Translations under genes and position numbers: made by a program
Shown here: positions 16,768-26,348 of the stretch, one piece after another
How positions within the stretch are numbered: position 1 is the first letter of the stretch
How the letters are laid out: the number at the start of each line of letters is the position of its first letter
Source: CAYQQU01 sp964419545
Lineage (GTDB): Bacteria > Bacteroidota > Bacteroidia > Chitinophagales > Saprospiraceae
Direction of reading: 5' to 3'
Assembly (NCBI GenBank): GCA_964419545.1
Contig: CAYQQU010000055.1
Coordinates: forward strand, 1 to 39,865
Length of the DNA stretch: 39,865 nt
Notes under the pieces: model-generated
Told to the model about the DNA's origin: nothing
Database searches by the model: none
The model's input: only the letters and a program-made list of their open reading frames with translations

Positions 16768-18866
16768 TGAAATACTGCTTCCCCTTCGCCGCCGTCCTAT
16801 TGCTGCTGGCCGGCTGTTCGCCCCGCGCCGGCGGGCCGCCCCCCGCCAATCACCTCGCCGGCGAAAGCAGCCCATACCTGCTGCAGCACGCGCGCAATCC
16901 CGTCGACTGGCGGCCCTGGGGACCGGAGGCCCTGGACAAAGCCGCGCAGGAGCAAAAACTGCTGGTGATCAGCATCGGCTACGCCGCCTGCCATTGGTGC
17001 CACGTCATGGAACACGAATCGTTCGAAGATACGACCGTGGCGCGCGTGATGAACGAAAACTTCGTCAGCATCAAAGTAGATCGCGAAGAGCGCCCCGACA
17101 TCGACGATATCTATATGACGGCCTGCCAGCTGGTTTCACAGCGCGGCTGTGGCTGGCCGCTCAACGTCTTCGCCCTGCCGGACGGGCAGCCGGTATGGGC
17201 GGGCGCCTACTTTCCGCGCCGGCAATGGCTGGAGACACTGGCGTATTTTGCGAAGATCTGGCGCGAAGAACCGGAAAAATTGCGCACCTACGCCCGCCAG
17301 GTGACCCGGGGCGTGCAGCAGAGCGACGCCATCGGCCCGCCGCCGGAGGAAATCGCTTTTGAAGGCGCTGCCCTGGAATCACCGGTCAATGGGCTGCTGG
17401 AAGAAATGGACTTTCAATACGGCGGCCGCAAAGGCGCGCCCAAATTCCCCATGCCCAATATCTTCGAGTTCCTGCTGCGCTACCACCATCAGACCGGCGA
17501 GGAAAAAGCCCTGGAAGCAATCCGCGTAACCCTCGACCGCATGGCCGCCGGCGGCATTTACGATCAACTGGGCGGCGGCTTCGCCCGCTACGCCACGGAC
17601 AAATACTGGCTGGCGCCCCACTTCGAAAAGATGTTGTACGACAATGCACAGTTGGTCAGCCTCTACGCCAAAGCTTATCAGGCGACCGACGATACCGCCT
17701 ACCGCCGGATCGTGGAGGAAACGCTGGCTTTCGTCGCACGCGAGCTGACCGGGCCGGACGGCAATTTCTACGCCTCTCTCGACGCCGACAGCGAAGGAGA
17801 GGAAGGGCGTTTTTATACCTGGGAAAAGGAGGAGATCGATTCCATCCTGGGCGATCCCGATTGGAGTGAACTTTTCTGCCAAACCTACGGCGTCACCCGG
17901 AAAGGCAATTGGGAAGGCCGCAATATCCTGCACCGCCCGGACGGACTTCGGGCGCCGGCGGATAGCGGCCGGCTGGCGCAGGCCCGCCAACGCCTGTTCA
18001 CCGCCCGCAGTCAGCGCGAACGCCCGGGCCTCGACAACAAAAGCCTTACCGCCTGGAATGCGCTCATGCTGCAGGGATACGCCGACGCTTTCCGGGCTAC
18101 CGGAACAGCGGCCTACCGCACCGCTGCTCTGGCCAACGGGCGCTTCCTGCGCAACCACATGCTCGAAGGGGACTACCGACTGTGGCGCAACTACCTCGAC
18201 GGGAAAACCGCCGTCAACGGCTTTCTGGACGATTACGCACAAACGATACTGGCGTTCATCCGCCTTTACGAGATCACTTTCGACGAAAGCTGGCTCAACG
18301 ACGCCCGCGGCCTGGCCGATTATACCCTGTCGCATTTTGCCGACACCGCCACCAGCCTGTTTTTCTACACTTCCGAACTCGACCCCGCACTGGTATCGCG
18401 CCCCCGGCCGACCGAAGACAACGTCATCCCGTCGGCCAATTCCACCCTGGCGCGGGGCCTCTTTTATCTGGGCGCCTACTTTTACGAAGCGCGCTACACG
18501 GAACGCGCGCGTGCAATGGCTCGCGATATGGCCGCGGCGCTATCCGACAACCTGAGCCCCGACTACTACACCAATTGGCACCAGCTGTGGCTCGACCTGT
18601 GCCGCCCGCCCTTTGAAGTGGCGATCGTCGGGCCGCAGGCCGGGGCGGTGCGCGATCAGCTCGCCCGGCATTACCTGCCCGATGTGCTGCTGCTGGGCGG
18701 GCCCCGGGAAGGCGACCTGCAACTCCTGCAGAACAAACTGCAGGAAGGAGAAACCTTCATCTACGTCTGCCGGAACAAAGTTTGCCGTTTGCCGGTACGA
18801 GAAGTCGATCAGGCGCTCCGGCAAATCGGTCAAAGAACATTGGGCGATACTGCCGGTCCGAAATAG
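16767..18866 (+). CDS. DUF255/YyaL-type thioredoxin-domain lipoprotein
   Basis: Related to the YyaL/SPATA20 family: an N-terminal thioredoxin-like domain followed by a six-hairpin glycosidase-like (alpha/alpha) toroid. The ATG at 16767 gives a 699-residue protein with a lipoprotein signal (LLLLAGC, Cys17). HLAGESSPYLLQHARNPVDW and GYAACHWCHVMEHESF (CxxC, C75/C78) are family hallmarks, followed by RPDIDDIYM and GCGWPLNVF. Many family members lack a lipobox, so this copy is probably anchored in the periplasm or at the outer membrane. The catalytic role of the family is not settled. The start overlaps the preceding gene by one base. Confidence 0.93.
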   Translation: MKYCFPFAAVLLLLAGCSPRAGGPPPANHLAGESSPYLLQHARNPVDWRPWGPEALDKAAQEQKLLVISIGYAACHWCHVMEHESFEDTTVARVMNENFVSIKVDREERPDIDDIYMTACQLVSQRGCGWPLNVFALPDGQPVWAGAYFPRRQWLETLAYFAKIWREEPEKLRTYARQVTRGVQQSDAIGPPPEEIAFEGAALESPVNGLLEEMDFQYGGRKGAPKFPMPNIFEFLLRYHHQTGEEKALEAIRVTLDRMAAGGIYDQLGGGFARYATDKYWLAPHFEKMLYDNAQLVSLYAKAYQATDDTAYRRIVEETLAFVARELTGPDGNFYASLDADSEGEEGRFYTWEKEEIDSILGDPDWSELFCQTYGVTRKGNWEGRNILHRPDGLRAPADSGRLAQARQRLFTARSQRERPGLDNKSLTAWNALMLQGYADAFRATGTAAYRTAALANGRFLRNHMLEGDYRLWRNYLDGKTAVNGFLDDYAQTILAFIRLYEITFDESWLNDARGLADYTLSHFADTATSLFFYTSELDPALVSRPRPTEDNVIPSANSTLARGLFYLGAYFYEARYTERARAMARDMAAALSDNLSPDYYTNWHQLWLDLCRPPFEVAIVGPQAGAVRDQLARHYLPDVLLLGGPREGDLQLLQNKLQEGETFIYVCRNKVCRLPVREVDQALRQIGQRTLGDTAGPK

Positions 18867-19135
18867 CAATGCAGCCGCTATTATTATCTTATTCATAAAC
18901 CGGCTGCACGCTCCCGCACATTCTACCCTTTATACTTAAGCCCAGTGTTAATTCTCCTCTCCGCCGCCTTTTTTTACAAAAAAAATGGTGCTTATTGATA
19001 TAAGATTTTTATATTTATGATCTGAAATGTTTTGACATCTCTCCCCTGAGAAAACTCCAGAAAAATCACATAACGTTACATTACACCACCGTCCCGGGGA
19101 CGGACAGATAGCTTTTTTCCAAAAACCGACAGCCA

Positions 19136-20281
19136 ATGAGTATTCAAAGGGGACGTTTAGCGCGCCTGTGGTGCGCGTGCGGCGCTATTATATTGAGCGT
19201 CGTCAGCGGCGCTTACGGCCAGGACCCATCCTTTTCACAGTTTTACGCCAACCGGATTTATCTCAATCCTGCATTTACCGGCATCGAACCCGGCGTAGCA
19301 GTTACGGGGGTCACCCGCATGCAGTGGCTACGGGTCGATAAAGGATTTCAGACTTACGGGCTGACCGCCGAGATGCAGTTGCCGGTGGCGCGCGTAGGCC
19401 TCGGGCTCCACCTGCTGCGCAACACCGAAGGGCTCGGCAACCTCACCACCCACCGGGCGGGCGTCACTTTCGCCTACACCATCCCGGGACGCAACAACAA
19501 CTTTCATTTTGGTCTGGAAGGGCGTATGGTCCAGAAGAACCTGGACTGGGAAGAGCTCGTTTTTTCGGACCAGCTCGACCCGGTCTACGGGGATATTTAC
19601 CCCTCGGCGATCACTCCGGTGCTCGATCAGGTCTTTTTCGGAGATCTCGACTTTGGGGTGGTTTGGCGCAACCAGAGCGATCTGCGTATCGGCGGGCGCA
19701 ATTTCCGGGATGTGCGCAGCCATTTCGGCGTCAGCGTACATCACCTTCCCTATATTTTCAGCCGCTCGGCGCAAGGCAACGATTCTTTTCTGAGCCTCGA
19801 CGGCCGGGTAGCGCCCCGGACGACTTTCCACGGCGGGATGATCATTCCCATCCGGCAGCAGGGCGGCAGCGAAGTGGCGCTTTCGCCCAATATCAAGCTC
19901 GACATGCAGGGGTATCAATGGCTCAGCTTTCAGGAAAATATCGTGGTGGGAACAGTGGGCATGTTCGGTCTGGTCGATAATTTTTACCTGGGTATGTTGT
20001 ACCAGAACCGCACCTACGCTCCCAACCACGTCCATACCGACGCCCTCATTTTCACGATCGGCGGCTATGTCGATCCCACGGGAAAAAACCAGGGCGCGAC
20101 GCCACCGCTATTCTTCGGGCTGAGCGTCGACCTCAACCTGTCGGGGCTGGGGCCCGCGGCCGGCAGCGTCTTCGAAGCCACGTTTCGCTACCGCTTCCTG
20201 AGCGATGCCGGGATCGGAGGCCTGCGCACCCGCGGCAGCCGTTCGAAAAACCGCTTTCTGGATTGTAAAAAATTCTTTTAA
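19136..20281 (+). CDS. PorP/SprF-family type IX outer-membrane protein
   Basis: A 381-residue outer-membrane beta-barrel protein of the PorP/SprF family. It has a signal peptide ending near AYGQ and the family opening DPSFSQFYANRIYLNPAFTG. The body has the alternating aromatic, glycine-rich strands of a barrel (for example FHFGLEGRMVQKNLDWEELVFSDQ) and ends in a strand with an aromatic pattern (FEATFRYRF). SprF is needed for secretion or anchoring of type B cargo such as SprB. The next gene, 95 bp downstream on the same strand, is a large type B cargo protein, so this is most likely its dedicated partner. Confidence 0.93.
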   Translation: MSIQRGRLARLWCACGAIILSVVSGAYGQDPSFSQFYANRIYLNPAFTGIEPGVAVTGVTRMQWLRVDKGFQTYGLTAEMQLPVARVGLGLHLLRNTEGLGNLTTHRAGVTFAYTIPGRNNNFHFGLEGRMVQKNLDWEELVFSDQLDPVYGDIYPSAITPVLDQVFFGDLDFGVVWRNQSDLRIGGRNFRDVRSHFGVSVHHLPYIFSRSAQGNDSFLSLDGRVAPRTTFHGGMIIPIRQQGGSEVALSPNIKLDMQGYQWLSFQENIVVGTVGMFGLVDNFYLGMLYQNRTYAPNHVHTDALIFTIGGYVDPTGKNQGATPPLFFGLSVDLNLSGLGPAAGSVFEATFRYRFLSDAGIGGLRTRGSRSKNRFLDCKKFF

Positions 20282-20376
20282 CCTATAAAACTGGTCCCTT
20301 TGTCTTCCCCCGCAAAGCGCCAATTACTGAACCTCCGTTACCCAAAATCAACGTGCACAAAAAAAATTGTGATCCT

Positions 20377-23300
20377 ATGCACCTGAGAAACGGAAATATC
20401 CTGATCCTGCTGGCCCTGGGATGGCTCGCCCCCCAGCTGGCGGCGGCGCAATGTGGTTTTACCATCTCCAACCCTTCGCCTTGCACCGGCGAATCGGTCA
20501 CCGTCTCCGTGGACGCACCAGACGGCGGCGTCGATTATACGTGGGACCTGGACGCCGACGGGGCGACCGATCTGTCGGGTTCTTCCTTCGATTATACTTT
20601 TCCCGACGTTAGCCAGGAAACCGAGTTTCCCATCACCCTCTACGTCGACGGCGATTCGTGCAGCACGCAGCTGGCTACGGTTTTCCCCACGCCCGACGCC
20701 TCCATCGGCGTACCGCCGGGCATCGTATTGCTCAACGGCAACGAGATCAAGGCCTGTAACGGCTCCGCCAGCTTCGAGCTGGAAATATTCAACGCCTCCG
20801 GCACCATGGCCAGCAACGCCGGCTATACCATCAACTGGGGCGACGGGTCGCCTCCCGAAACGTACGACAACACCACATTTTCCAACACCAGCACCATCAG
20901 CCACCAGTACAATGGATTAGGATATTTCACCCTGTTCGTGACGGCCACCGGCCTGAACGGCTGTGTCTATACCGAAAATTATACCTTTTACAACGGCGGG
21001 AACCCGTCGGTGGGCCTCGTAATCCCCGGCAATACCGTGGGCTTGTGCGCACCGGCAATACTGGATTTTCCAATCACTAATACGGAAGGCAACCCGCCGG
21101 GCACGGAATACCGTGTTTTTGTCAACGGGGAGGAGGTCGCCTACTACACACAAGACAGTCTGCCGGATGTGTTCACCTACACCTTTTTGGAAAGTTCGTG
21201 CGGCGCCACGACGAGCACCGGCAACTATGAGAATGCATTCGATATCCGCATGGTGGCCTCCAATCCCTGTAATTCCAGCACCGCGACCATCGAGCCCATC
21301 GAGGTGAGCGAACCGCCCGAGCCTTTCTTCGAAGTGACGCCCCCGGCTTTCAGCTGCGAAGGCGCTACCTTCACCTTCAGCAACGCCACTGAGGGCATCA
21401 CCGAAGTGATCGCCGGCAACCCCTCCGAGTGCATCGAAGTGCTGAATCCGAACTGGACCATCACCGGGCTGGCCGGCGAAGACTGGGTAGTAGTGGACGG
21501 CAACCTTTTCGGGGGCGACGAGGTGACTATCGAATTCCTGGAACCGGGCGCCTACACCATCGAGATGACCGTGATCAGCTTCGCCTGCGGGCCGTTCACG
21601 TTCAGCCAGACCATCAACATCTACGAGCCGCCGGCCATCGACGGCGATATGCCCATCAGCCTGACGCCCGCAGGAGGCGGCGACGGCTGCGCACCGCTCG
21701 ACTTTACCCTGAGCGGCGCGGTCGCCGGGGCCGACCTGACGCTCGACTGGCAGATCAACCCGCCCGACGGGTGGGCGTGGCTGGACAGCACCGCCGCGCC
21801 GACGGTCCGCTTCCTGGAAGGCGGCGAATATAGCATCGCACTGACGGCCACCAACCCCTGTGCAGCCGTCAGCTGGGATACCGTATTCACCGTACCCGGG
21901 CCGCCGGGCCTGCAACTGGCGCCCCTTCCCGATTTTTGTGAATCGGCCACCCTGAACTTCGACAGCACCCAACTGACGGTGACGAATAACGGATCGCCGG
22001 TAACCCAATACAACTGGTCTTTTCCTGGCGCTTCGACCGAAAGCGACACCAGCGCTTTTCCGCAGCAAATCGATTACGACGCGCCCGGAACGTATACCGT
22101 TACGCTGACGGCAGCCAACGCTTGCGGAGAACAAACGGTTCAGGACAGCTTCACCGTACAGACGGCCGCAACGCTCGACCTGCCGCCGGCCGCTGCTTTT
22201 TGCGAACTCGACGAGGCCATCACGCTGCAGGCCAGTCCGTCCGGCGGCAGCTGGCTGGGGCCGGGCGTGGAAAATGCCGATCAATTCTCTCCTGCCCTCG
22301 CCGGGCCGGGCGCCCATACCCTGACTTACAGCTATGGCGTGGGCGTCTGTTTCGTGGAAGGCTCGGTCACTTTTACGGTGGCGCCCGCGCCCACCGTAGC
22401 CGCCGCGCCGGTAGACCCGCTATGCAGCAACGCTCCTCCCCTGCCGCTCAGCGCGCAGCCCGGCGGCGGCCAATGGATGGGCGAAGGCCTCGATGGCAAT
22501 TCTTTTGCGCCCGCCCAGGCCGGAGCGGGCGCTTTCACGCTGACCTACACCTACGTCGACCCCGACAACGGGTGCGCGGCGAGTGACGATATAGAAGTGA
22601 CCGTGCTGCCGGCGCCGGAGCTTGCGGCTTCCGATACCTCCTATTGCAATACGCCGGGGGCCGTACTCCTGCCGGTGGCTGATCCTCCGGGCGGCCAATG
22701 GTCGGGCCCGGGCGTCGATGCGGCGAACGCCACTTTCGAGCCCTTCGCTGCGGGCGGCGCCGGCAGCTACGAGCTGACTTACGCCCTGACCGCAGCAAAC
22801 GGCTGCTCGGCAAGCACCACCGTACAGGTAGGGGTGATCGATCCGGCCAGTGTCGAGGCCGGCCCCGACCTGACCCTTTGCTATACCGATCCGGTGCTGG
22901 ACCTGAACGCAGCCGCCAATCCTCCCGGCGGCAGCTGGCTGCTCGACGGCGAGCCCCTGACGGCCCCGCAGATCGAACCGGCGGCTTTGGGCGGCGGCAA
23001 CTATCAGTTGTCGTATCAGGTAGGCAGCGGCAACTGCGCCGTGGAAGACGCCCTGGCCCTGGAGATCATCGAGCTGGCCGTAGTAGCCGGTCCCGACGAA
23101 GAATATTGCATTGACGAAGGGATCATCGAACTAACCGGAGCAGCGCCGGCCGACGGCCAGTGGACAGGCAGCGGGATAAGCGGCGACGGCTTCGACCCCG
23201 AGGCCGCCGGCGCCGGCGTCCACGAGCTGCGGTATACCATCACCGATCCGGCAACCGGCTGTCAGCAGGCCGACCAGCGCCTGATCGAAGTGCACCCCCT

Positions 23301-25818
23301 GCCCGTTCCCGAATTCGCAACGCCCCAGGTCGGTTGCATCGGCGAGGTGATCGCTTTTGACAACCAAAGCACCGGCGCTGTGGCCTACGACTGGGATTTC
23401 GGCGACGGCAACGTCAGCGTGGCCGAAGACGCCGAACACCAGTATGCCGCTGCCGGCGATTTTGAAGTGACCCTCAGCGCCCGCAGCGCCGCCGGTTGCA
23501 CCGCCGCCACAACTCGTCCTTTACTGATCGCGCCGCCGCCGGCCGCCGCTTTTACGCCGGATACCGACCAGGCGTGCGGCGAATTGAACCTGACCCTGAC
23601 CAATGAGAGCAGCGGGTACGATCCGGCTTTCAACTGGAGCTTCGGCAACGGGCAGACCGCCACCGGCGCCCAGCCGCCCGGATCCATTTACTACCCCGCC
23701 GGCTACAATGATACGATCTACGTGATCCGCCTCGAAGTCAATGACTTGTGCGGCACGGATATATACCGCGATACCGTAGAGGTGCGCGCCTTTCCGCTCG
23801 TCGACTTCGGCTTCACGGTAGATACCGGATGTGCGCCGCTGAACGTCACCTTCTCCAACCGGTCGAGCGGTAGTCCCGAAAGCTGGTTCTGGGATTTCGG
23901 CAACGGGCAAACCGCCACCGATTCCCTGCCGCCTCCCCAATTATTCGATGCAGACACCGCAGCGGTGACCTATCCCATCACCCTCATCGCCGCCAATGCC
24001 TGCGGCGCCGATACCGTGGTGCGCCCGCTGACGGTGGAGCCCGAGATCGTGCAAGCATTTACCAATTTGAGCAATACCCAGGGTTGCGCGCCCTTCACGG
24101 TGACCGCAACCAGTTTTTCGACGCCCGGTACGATGGTGAGTTGGCGCTTCAGTGACGGCAATACTATGAACGGACCGCAGGTGACCCATACCTTTGGCGA
24201 GGCGGGCGCCTATGAGATCACCCAACACATCGCCAACAGCTGTGCAGAAGACAGCATTACCGTCAGTGTGGAAGTGCTCCCGGCGCCCGAAATTTCCTTT
24301 TCTGTCAGCCCTAACCGATGTACCGGGCAGGAAATTCAGTTTACCAATACTTCCGGCGAACTCGCCGGCAACCATTGGTCGTTCGGGCAAGGAGACACTT
24401 CTGCGCTGACCAACCCCGTATTCCTCTTCCCGGATACGGGCGCCTACACCGTAACGCTCACCGGCTTTGCGCCGGGTACCGGCTGCCCGGCTTCGGCCAG
24501 CCGCCTCATTACCATCGATCCCGCTCCCCGGCCGGTGCTCACCTTCGACCGCACCGAAGGATGCACCCCCTTACAGGTGGTTTTCGGGAACGAATCGATA
24601 GGCGGCGACTACTACCAGTGGACGTTCGGCGACGGGAACGGGTCGGTGGAAGCCAATCCGACCCACGTCTACCAGGCTCCCGGTCATTATCCGGTCACGC
24701 TGCGCGTACAGGATACGCGCGGTTGTTTTTCCGATACCACCTACAACGATATTTTTGCTTTTCCCGTCCCGGAAGCCGCTTTCAGGCCGGAACCCTCCAC
24801 GGCCTGCGGCTTACCGGCGGCGGTTACCTTCTACAACGAATCGACGGGCGCGGAAGGCTATTACTGGGACCTGGGCGACGGCCTGACCAGCAACAGCCAA
24901 GAACCGCTGCAGACCTATCAGACGGCCGGCGAGCGCACCGCCCGCCTGGTGGCCGTCAATACCTACGGTTGCCGCGACAGCACCACGCGCACCTTCCGCC
25001 TGGTGGACCAACCGGTTGCGGAATTCGACCTCGACAGCCTGAACGGCTGCACGCCGCTGCGCGTGCAATTCCATAACTATTCGGCGGGCGATCAGTTCTA
25101 CTGGGATTTCGGCGACGGGAACACAGCGGAAGGACCGGCGCCGGCGCACGATTATACCGAGCCGGGGCGCTACGACGTGCGGCTGGTGGCGGCTTTCGCC
25201 GACCAGTGCTTTGACACCCTGACGCTGCCCGGACTGGTGGAAGCCTGGCCCAGCCCGCACGCCAACTTTTCTTGGGAAGAAGAAGACCCGAACCGCCCCA
25301 CCGGAACCTTACAGTTTATCAACCTCTCGGAAAATGCCGACCGCTTTTCCTGGTCGTTCGGCGACGGCGCAACCTCTGAAGCCTTTGCGCCCCGGCATCG
25401 CTACCAGGAAAACGGCCTGTGGCAACTGCGCCTGGTGGCCGCCAACGAATACGGCTGCGTCGACGATACGGTGGGCCAGATCGAGCCCGGGTTTATCCGG
25501 GGCCTCTTCGTGCCCAGCGCCTTTGCGCCCGACTTCGGCGCCGGAGAAGTGCAGTACTTCGCCCCGGAAGGTATCGGCTTAAAAGAATATCACCTGCAGA
25601 TCTTTTCTACCTACGGCCAGCTGTTGTGGGAGACTACCGAACTGCGGGACGGCCGGCCCATCCGGGGCTGGGACGGCACCCATAACGGCAATGCCCTGCC
25701 GCAGGATGTGTACGTCTGGAAGATACGAGCTGTTTTCGAAGACGGCGCCGAATGGCCGGGTGAGCCGGGAAAGGACGGGACGCCGCGGCGGATGGGGTCG
25801 GTGACGCTTTTGAGATGA
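20377..25818 (+). CDS. Giant PKD-repeat surface protein with type B type IX sorting domain
   Basis: A 1813-residue secreted protein. The start is the ATG at 20377, because the signal peptide (LILLALGWLAPQLAAAQ) fits it; an in-frame GTG lies 8 codons upstream. The N-terminal third and the C-terminal half hold roughly a dozen PKD-type domains, recognised by WDFGDGN-like motifs (WDLDADG, INWGDGS, WDFGDGN, WSFGNGQ, WRFSDGN, WTFGDGN, WSFGDGA). Residues about 607-971 instead hold five tandem modules of about 70 residues: a Cys near the start, then PxGGxWxGxGV and an AGxGxHxLTY end. The C-terminus (about 1706-1813; VPSAFAPD, IFSTYGQLLWETTELRDG, GWDGTHNG, QDVYVWKI) is the gliding-type sorting domain, predicting secretion by the PorP/SprF-linked type IX route. 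It is probably an adhesin or surface-filament protein. Confidence 0.95.
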   Translation: MHLRNGNILILLALGWLAPQLAAAQCGFTISNPSPCTGESVTVSVDAPDGGVDYTWDLDADGATDLSGSSFDYTFPDVSQETEFPITLYVDGDSCSTQLATVFPTPDASIGVPPGIVLLNGNEIKACNGSASFELEIFNASGTMASNAGYTINWGDGSPPETYDNTTFSNTSTISHQYNGLGYFTLFVTATGLNGCVYTENYTFYNGGNPSVGLVIPGNTVGLCAPAILDFPITNTEGNPPGTEYRVFVNGEEVAYYTQDSLPDVFTYTFLESSCGATTSTGNYENAFDIRMVASNPCNSSTATIEPIEVSEPPEPFFEVTPPAFSCEGATFTFSNATEGITEVIAGNPSECIEVLNPNWTITGLAGEDWVVVDGNLFGGDEVTIEFLEPGAYTIEMTVISFACGPFTFSQTINIYEPPAIDGDMPISLTPAGGGDGCAPLDFTLSGAVAGADLTLDWQINPPDGWAWLDSTAAPTVRFLEGGEYSIALTATNPCAAVSWDTVFTVPGPPGLQLAPLPDFCESATLNFDSTQLTVTNNGSPVTQYNWSFPGASTESDTSAFPQQIDYDAPGTYTVTLTAANACGEQTVQDSFTVQTAATLDLPPAAAFCELDEAITLQASPSGGSWLGPGVENADQFSPALAGPGAHTLTYSYGVGVCFVEGSVTFTVAPAPTVAAAPVDPLCSNAPPLPLSAQPGGGQWMGEGLDGNSFAPAQAGAGAFTLTYTYVDPDNGCAASDDIEVTVLPAPELAASDTSYCNTPGAVLLPVADPPGGQWSGPGVDAANATFEPFAAGGAGSYELTYALTAANGCSASTTVQVGVIDPASVEAGPDLTLCYTDPVLDLNAAANPPGGSWLLDGEPLTAPQIEPAALGGGNYQLSYQVGSGNCAVEDALALEIIELAVVAGPDEEYCIDEGIIELTGAAPADGQWTGSGISGDGFDPEAAGAGVHELRYTITDPATGCQQADQRLIEVHPLPVPEFATPQVGCIGEVIAFDNQSTGAVAYDWDFGDGNVSVAEDAEHQYAAAGDFEVTLSARSAAGCTAATTRPLLIAPPPAAAFTPDTDQACGELNLTLTNESSGYDPAFNWSFGNGQTATGAQPPGSIYYPAGYNDTIYVIRLEVNDLCGTDIYRDTVEVRAFPLVDFGFTVDTGCAPLNVTFSNRSSGSPESWFWDFGNGQTATDSLPPPQLFDADTAAVTYPITLIAANACGADTVVRPLTVEPEIVQAFTNLSNTQGCAPFTVTATSFSTPGTMVSWRFSDGNTMNGPQVTHTFGEAGAYEITQHIANSCAEDSITVSVEVLPAPEISFSVSPNRCTGQEIQFTNTSGELAGNHWSFGQGDTSALTNPVFLFPDTGAYTVTLTGFAPGTGCPASASRLITIDPAPRPVLTFDRTEGCTPLQVVFGNESIGGDYYQWTFGDGNGSVEANPTHVYQAPGHYPVTLRVQDTRGCFSDTTYNDIFAFPVPEAAFRPEPSTACGLPAAVTFYNESTGAEGYYWDLGDGLTSNSQEPLQTYQTAGERTARLVAVNTYGCRDSTTRTFRLVDQPVAEFDLDSLNGCTPLRVQFHNYSAGDQFYWDFGDGNTAEGPAPAHDYTEPGRYDVRLVAAFADQCFDTLTLPGLVEAWPSPHANFSWEEEDPNRPTGTLQFINLSENADRFSWSFGDGATSEAFAPRHRYQENGLWQLRLVAANEYGCVDDTVGQIEPGFIRGLFVPSAFAPDFGAGEVQYFAPEGIGLKEYHLQIFSTYGQLLWETTELRDGRPIRGWDGTHNGNALPQDVYVWKIRAVFEDGAEWPGEPGKDGTPRRMGSVTLLR

Positions 25819-25860
25819 GTTTGGGTGTGGGTGTGGGTGTGGGTGTGGGTGTGTAGGGGG
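25816..25860 (+). repeat. Hexanucleotide (TGTGGG) tract starting at the PKD gene stop codon
   Basis: TGAGTTTGGG, beginning with the stop codon itself, is followed by four TGTGGG units, then TGTGTAGGGGGG. The first 14 bases match the tract after sbcC exactly, in the same orientation relative to the gene. No spacers are present. Confidence 0.9.
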
Positions 25861-25877
25861 GTGCTTTTTGCTGAAAG

Positions 25878-25983
25878 GGATGGGCGTATCCTCAGATACG
25901 GTGAGTATCGACCAAGGAACAAATGCAATAATGGCGGGCAGTTTGGCTTTGCAATAGATGAACCCATGGATAATCCGGGTTAA
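25878..25983 (+). mobile_element. MITE-like element, copy A (left part missing)
   Basis: Matches the right two thirds of copies B and C: GTATCCTCAGATACG..., AATGGCGG, TTGGCTTTGCAATAGAT and the terminal GGATAATCCGGGTTAA (25968-25983). The left end is absent. A full-length element of about 168 bp ending here would have begun close to the PKD gene stop codon, where the hexanucleotide tract now lies. Confidence 0.7.
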
Positions 25984-26055
25984 GGAAATAACTTCGTTTC
26001 CGCGCATTGCGGGGGTGAGGAATAAGAGCCCGCTATTTACATACCTTTGACTTGC

Positions 26056-26095
26056 ACCGGAGGGGAGCGCGCTCCCTTCCGGTTTTTTGTTTTTG
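26056..26095 (+). terminator. Strong intrinsic terminator after the PKD gene region
   Basis: A 14-bp stem (ACCGGAGGGGAGCG at 26056-26069 with CGCTCCCTTCCGGT at 26070-26083, one G-T pair) is followed directly by TTTTTTGTTTTT on the plus strand. In practice the innermost pairs must open to make a loop. It lies 238 bp past the PKD gene stop, beyond MITE copy A, and should end plus-strand transcription from the PorP/PKD pair. Confidence 0.85.
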
Positions 26096-26101
26096 CCCGG
26101 G

Positions 26102-26267
26102 TTAACCCGGATTATTCTGGGGTTCTTCCTCATGACAGGTGTCCGGCTTGCATTCGTGAAGGCGGGCGACACGCCTGATGACAGTCAGGTATCCCCAGGT
26201 ACGGTGCGTATCGACTAAGGAGCAAACGCAAAAATGGCGGCCGGCAATAGATTAATAATCCGGTTGA
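26102..26267 (+). mobile_element. MITE-like element, copy B (full length)
   Basis: About 166 bp. The left end TTAACCCGGATTATTCTGGG matches the reverse complement of the right end of copy C. The interior shares GGCTTGC, GGCGACACGCCTG, GTATCCCCAGGTACG and AATGGCGGCC with copy C. The right end AATAATCCGGTTGA is degenerate. The left boundary is inside a perfect palindrome CCGGGTTAACCCGG (26097-26110), as if the end of another copy once abutted it. No coding capacity. Confidence 0.75.
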
Positions 26268-26332
26268 GGGGCGCTTTTCCCTTCTGCTTCAGCTAAAATA
26301 ACCGACAATTGAAAAGCTCATTTAAACCAATA

Positions 26333-26347
26333 CCCCTAAATTAGGGG
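26333..26347 (+). promoter_or_regulatory. Palindrome abutting the SDR start codon
   Basis: CCCCTAA-A-TTAGGGG is a perfect 7-bp inverted repeat ending one base before the ATG at 26349. It covers the place where a ribosome-binding site would be, so it could be a repressor site or an RNA hairpin affecting translation. The position and symmetry are seen; the role is inference. Confidence 0.45.
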
Positions 26348-26348
26348 C

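Noticed and set aside
18870..18908. Terminator TGCAGCCG...CGGCTGCA after the DUF255 gene
   Set aside because: Only an 8-bp stem with a 23-nt loop and no T-run; too weak to call.
20917..22317. A 466-codon minus-strand frame inside the PKD gene
   Set aside because: The plus strand has clear PKD motifs, a signal peptide and a sorting domain; the antisense frame is Gly/Arg/Ala low complexity.
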